Assembly (NCBI GenBank): GCA_964545715.1
Contig: CAZJHX010000153.1
Location: 1 to 25,227 of the forward strand
Reading direction: 5' to 3'
Length of the DNA stretch: 25,227 nucleotides
Source: CAZJHX01 sp964545715
GTDB lineage: Bacteria; Myxococcota_A; UBA9042; GCA-2863065
The translations under genes and the position numbers were made by a program. How positions within the stretch are numbered: the stretch's first letter is position 1; each line of letters starts with the position of its first letter. Positions 22,718 through 25,227 of the stretch are shown piece after piece. A model generated the notes under the pieces. It made no database searches. It saw only the letters and a list, made by a program, of their open reading frames with translations, and was not told where the DNA came from.

Positions 22718-23512
22718 GTGGAAGAGACCGTCATCGCGACCATGAAGCAGCTGGGCTTCAACGCCAGCGAGGCGCGGATCTACATCGCCCTGGTCAAGGC
22801 CTGTCCAGCGACCGGCTATGAGCTGGCGGCGCGCTCCGGAGTTCCCCGCTCGGCGATTTACAACCTGCTGCGTCGCCTGGAGGCGCGCGGCGTCGTCAGC
22901 GCCCTGGCGGGCAAGCCGGCGCGCTACATGCCGCTGCCCCCCGAGCAGCTGTGTGATCGGCTTCGAGGCCGCATGACCCGGGATCTGGACCAATTGAGCA
23001 GCGCGCTGGCGGGGCTGTCCACGACCGACTCCGCGGTCAGCACGTGGCCCGTGCTCGGGTATCAAGAGCAGCTGGAGCGTGCCCGGGCGATGGTGTCGTC
23101 CGCGCAGCGTCTGGTGTTCGCGTCGCTGTGGCGCCGGGAGGCCAGCGCATTGGCCGACGCCTTCGCCGCAGCTGAGCAGCGTGGGGTCGAGGTGGTTCTG
23201 TTCTCGTTCACGACGCTTCCGGACGGGCTGGGGCGATGCTTCAGCTACGGAATCGACGAGACCGCGCTCGAGGCCCACTGGCCGCATCGCCTGCTGCTGC
23301 TGGCCGACGATCGGGAGGTCTTGATCGGGGACGCCGCCGATGTGGCCAACAGCCGCGCGATCGTGGCCCGCGAGCCCGCCTTGATCGAGATCGTGCGGTC
23401 CAATCTGGTGCTGGACCTGACCTTGTACGGCCAGCGGACCGGAGAGGATGTCCATGACGTGATCACGCATCTGACGTCCCATCTGGCGCCGATCGACCAG
23501 CTGCTGCCCTGA
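22718..23512 (+). CDS. TrmB-like transcriptional regulator
   Basis: This 264-residue protein starts with a winged helix-turn-helix of the TrmB family: LGFNASEARIYIALVKACPAT, then ELAARSGVPRSAIYNLLRRLEARG and GKPARYMPLPPEQL (residues ~12-80). A helical linker (~80-105) precedes a C-terminal domain (~110-260) with alternating strands and helices (RLVFASLWRR, AEQRGVEVVLFSF, LLLADDREVLIGDAADVANSRAIV). This looks like the PLD-type fold known in TrmB C-termini, without HKD residues. Archaeal TrmB senses maltose or trehalose; bacterial members are varied. The GTG start at 22718 is four bases after the PLD-CBM20 stop, so the two genes are co-transcribed. Control of its own operon through the inverted repeat at 19102-19121 is a reasonable guess. 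Confidence 0.8.
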   Translation: MEETVIATMKQLGFNASEARIYIALVKACPATGYELAARSGVPRSAIYNLLRRLEARGVVSALAGKPARYMPLPPEQLCDRLRGRMTRDLDQLSSALAGLSTTDSAVSTWPVLGYQEQLERARAMVSSAQRLVFASLWRREASALADAFAAAEQRGVEVVLFSFTTLPDGLGRCFSYGIDETALEAHWPHRLLLLADDREVLIGDAADVANSRAIVAREPALIEIVRSNLVLDLTLYGQRTGEDVHDVITHLTSHLAPIDQLLP

Positions 23513-23530
23513 GCGTTCTAGAACGGGCAG
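23504..23530. terminator. Possible bidirectional hairpin between convergent genes
   Basis: The genes ending at 23512 (+) and 23518 (-) converge with five bases between them. CTGCCC (23504-23509) pairs with GGGCAG (23525-23530), and inside them GTTC/GAAC form the core of the 12-bp palindrome CGTTCTAGAACG (23514-23525). The stem has a bulge on one side and no T-run, so factor-independent termination is doubtful. The symmetry would serve both directions equally. Confidence 0.3.
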
Positions 23531-25227
23531 GTGATCGGGTCGCTGCCGGACGGGTCCGCACTGCCGTCGGTGCCGCAGTCGTACCAGCTGTTGTCCGGCG
23601 ACCAGCCGCAGCTTGGCGAGGCGGTGCAGTCCAGCCCCTGGATCACGTTGGCGTCGCACCAGTAAAGCTGCTGTCCGTCGCAGCAGCCGGCCTGGGACAA
23701 GGAGCCGCAGGCCCCGCCCTGACATTTGCCCGCCACGCAGCTTGTGGCGTTCGGGCAGGTGCCGCACACGCCGCCGCAGCCGTCGTCCCCGCAGGACTTG
23801 CCGCTGCAGTCGGGGCTGCACTTCACCTCGATCTCCAAGAACAGCACCTGGTTGTCGGTCTGGTCGAAGACCGGCACCGAGTAGACGCCGCCCGCCTTCC
23901 ACGCCGCCGCGATGTGTCCCGCGTGGATCTCGGCGGCGCCCATCGGATCGTCCAGCGCCAGGTCCTCGTCCGTCAGCGTCACCTTGAACTTCATCGCCGC
24001 GTGCCACGTCACCTGGTTGTACCCGGGGTTTCCAGGCCACTGTGGTGTATACGTGTTCTCCTGGTTGTCAGCGTCGGTGACCAGGTCGCCGCTCAGCGCG
24101 GGGTCATAGCTGCCCTGCGGCGCAAACTCCACCTTGACGGTTGGGTCCGGCTTGTCGAAGCCGCCCAGTACTCCGTTCAGTAGGGCCAGGGTGTCGTCGA
24201 CGGGGGCGTCACCCAACAGCGCCTCCAGCAGCGCGCTCCAGTTCGCCGCGGTGATGGTGCCGGGTCCGTCCCATGGGGTGCCGTTGGCCTTGCCGGGCCC
24301 GACGATGGCGCCGTTGAACTGGACGCGAACCGGCTCCGTGGGCGTCGACGCGCACACGTCGATCACGCATGTCTCGCCGCCGAAGCAGGTGCCGCACGTG
24401 CCGCCGCAGCCGTTGGCGCCACAGGTCTTGCCCGTGCAGTTGGGCGTACAGTTCGCCACGCATTTTCCCGCAGCGTTGCAGCCCGAGCCGGGGGCGCAGG
24501 CGCCGCAGCTGACCCCGCACCCGTCGTCGCCGCACTGCTTGCCCGCGCAGCTGCCCACGCAGTTGTCGATGCACTTGCCCGAGGCGTTGCACGTCTGATC
24601 TGCGTCGCAGGCGCCGCAGCTCACGCCGCACCCATCGCTGCCGCAGTCCTTGTTGGCGCAGGAGCCCACGCATTCGGGGGCGCACTTGCCGGAGGCGTTG
24701 CAGAGCTCGCCGTCGTCGCAGACGCCGCACACGTCCCCGCAGCCGTCGGCGCCGCAGCTCTTGTTCTGGCAGGCGGGCACACAGTCGTCGATGCACGTGC
24801 CGTCCTGGCAGGACGATCCGTCATCGCACACACCGCAGGACTTGCCGCAGCCGTCGTCGCCGCAGATCTTGCCCTCGCAGTCGGGCGTGCAGTTCAAGAC
24901 ACACTCAAAGTCGTCGCTGCATGAGCTGTCGTCGTCACACGTGCCGCAGGACTTGCCGCAGCCGTCGTCGCCGCACTCCTTATCGTCACAGTCGGGCACG
25001 CACTCGGCCTCGCAGACGCCGTCGTTGCACAGCTCCCCGTCCTCGCACGTCCCGCACACCTCGCCGCAGCCGTCGGGGCCGCAGGTCTTGCCGTCGCACG
25101 CCGGGACGCACTCGGTTGCGCACTTGCTCTCCACGCAGAACGGGGCGGCCTCTGGGCAGGTGCCACAGTCGCCGCCACAGCCGTCGTCCCCGCACTCTTT
25201 GCCGTCGCAGGCGGGTGTACACGGCCC
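23518..25227 (-). CDS. Cys-rich repeat surface protein with C2-like domain (5' partial)
   Basis: The frame is open from the right edge to TAG at 23518-23520, so the N-terminus is missing. A GTG at 25134 is internal, because the same repeats continue before it. Visible first are eight tandem repeats of about 36-38 residues with pattern C-x-P-x-C-x-x-K-x-C-G-x-D-G-C-G-x-x-C-G-x-C, plus two more Cys. Next comes a ~190-residue globular domain with FDKPDPTVKVEF, a TYTPQWPGNPGYN segment and LTDEDLALDDPMG. That order resembles a C2 domain, with the acidic loops that bind calcium. A ninth repeat follows, then a Cys-rich end (SQAGCCDGQQLYWCDA, CGWSPDNSWYDCG). The protein is likely secreted, disulfide-rich and surface-exposed. 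No enzyme motif is seen. The repeat family is frequent in Bradymonadota/Myxococcota-type proteins. Confidence 0.8.
   Translation of the reverse strand, partial: GPCTPACDGKECGDDGCGGDCGTCPEAAPFCVESKCATECVPACDGKTCGPDGCGEVCGTCEDGELCNDGVCEAECVPDCDDKECGDDGCGKSCGTCDDDSSCSDDFECVLNCTPDCEGKICGDDGCGKSCGVCDDGSSCQDGTCIDDCVPACQNKSCGADGCGDVCGVCDDGELCNASGKCAPECVGSCANKDCGSDGCGVSCGACDADQTCNASGKCIDNCVGSCAGKQCGDDGCGVSCGACAPGSGCNAAGKCVANCTPNCTGKTCGANGCGGTCGTCFGGETCVIDVCASTPTEPVRVQFNGAIVGPGKANGTPWDGPGTITAANWSALLEALLGDAPVDDTLALLNGVLGGFDKPDPTVKVEFAPQGSYDPALSGDLVTDADNQENTYTPQWPGNPGYNQVTWHAAMKFKVTLTDEDLALDDPMGAAEIHAGHIAAAWKAGGVYSVPVFDQTDNQVLFLEIEVKCSPDCSGKSCGDDGCGGVCGTCPNATSCVAGKCQGGACGSLSQAGCCDGQQLYWCDANVIQGLDCTASPSCGWSPDNSWYDCGTDGSADPSGSDPITCPF
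24346..25227 (-). repeat. Eight tandem Cys-rich coding repeats (~108-114 bp each)
   Basis: Within the minus-strand gene, eight consecutive units of 36-38 codons share the Cys/Gly skeleton KxCGxDGCGxxCGxC. The nucleotide sequence is correspondingly repetitive (GCCGCAGCCGTCGTCGCCGCA-like blocks recur at this period, varying by unit). A ninth unit, separated by the globular domain, lies near 23710-23825. Variation between units is mostly at non-Cys positions. The array continues past the right edge, so the full copy number is unknown. Confidence 0.85.

Noticed and set aside
20698..22761. 687-codon open frame on the minus strand opposite the PLD-CBM20 gene
   Set aside because: The plus frame has clear HKD and CBM20 motifs; the minus product is Arg/Val/Gln-rich and patternless.
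22694..24040. 448-codon minus-strand open frame across the TrmB-like gene and the Cys-rich gene
   Set aside because: It overlaps two supported genes in the wrong frames and shows no recognisable domain.
24346..25227. Regular DNA repeats that might be taken for a CRISPR array
   Set aside because: The period is about 108-114 bp, the repeats are degenerate, and they encode a continuous Cys-rich protein; no short identical repeats with unique spacers and no cas genes.

Overview
The window is GC-rich, gene-dense bacterial DNA with no rRNA, tRNA, IS element, integrase or CRISPR array that I can see. The proteins suggest a flagellated relative of the former Deltaproteobacteria (Myxococcota/Bradymonadota-like). 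The clues are many predicted lipoproteins with long Asp/Pro/Thr linkers, Cys-rich repeats of the type C-x-P-x-C-x-x-K-x-C-G-x-D-G-C-G, and multihaem cytochrome lipoproteins. This placement is an inference; no marker gene was compared.

Region 1 (1-806): the 3' end of an exported M15-type peptidase with a D/P-rich linker. Region 2 (924-10779, +): a tight flagellar operon encoding the export-gate core fliP-fliQ-fliR-flhB-flhA, then flhF, flhG and the sigma-28 gene fliA. A MepA/M74 murein endopeptidase overlaps fliA, and an ATPase-only Hsp70 follows. Most junctions overlap (TAGTG or ATGA) or nearly touch.

Region 3 (10787-14784): the most interesting part. A RegB/RegA-type redox two-component pair carries a ten-histidine periplasmic loop in its sensor. 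It sits with an outer-membrane beta-barrel gene and two paralogous YtkA/FixH-like lipoprotein genes, one with its own His cluster. Two near-identical 35-bp composite sites, each a tandem pair of RegA/RegR-like boxes 20 bp apart, lie upstream of barrel-ytkA1 and between regB and ytkA2. I read this as a self-contained redox/metal-responsive envelope system.

Region 4 (14804-19027): a dihaem cytochrome lipoprotein on the minus strand faces a plus-strand group of a D/P-linker lipoprotein, a five-haem cytochrome and a small lipoprotein. A perfect FNR-type box lies between the two groups. Region 5 (19141-23512): a 1190-residue lipoprotein built as two (PLD-PLD-CBM20) units, followed at 4 bp by a TrmB-like regulator, with a perfect 8-bp inverted repeat in the leader. 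Region 6 (23518-25227, -): the 3' part of a Cys-rich repeat surface protein that runs off the window.

The theme outside the flagellar block is the cell envelope: surface lipoproteins, electron transfer and redox/metal control. No stretch over 300 bases lacks a gene. Start sites were chosen by signal peptide, Shine-Dalgarno sequence or domain boundary, and several differ from the longest open frame.
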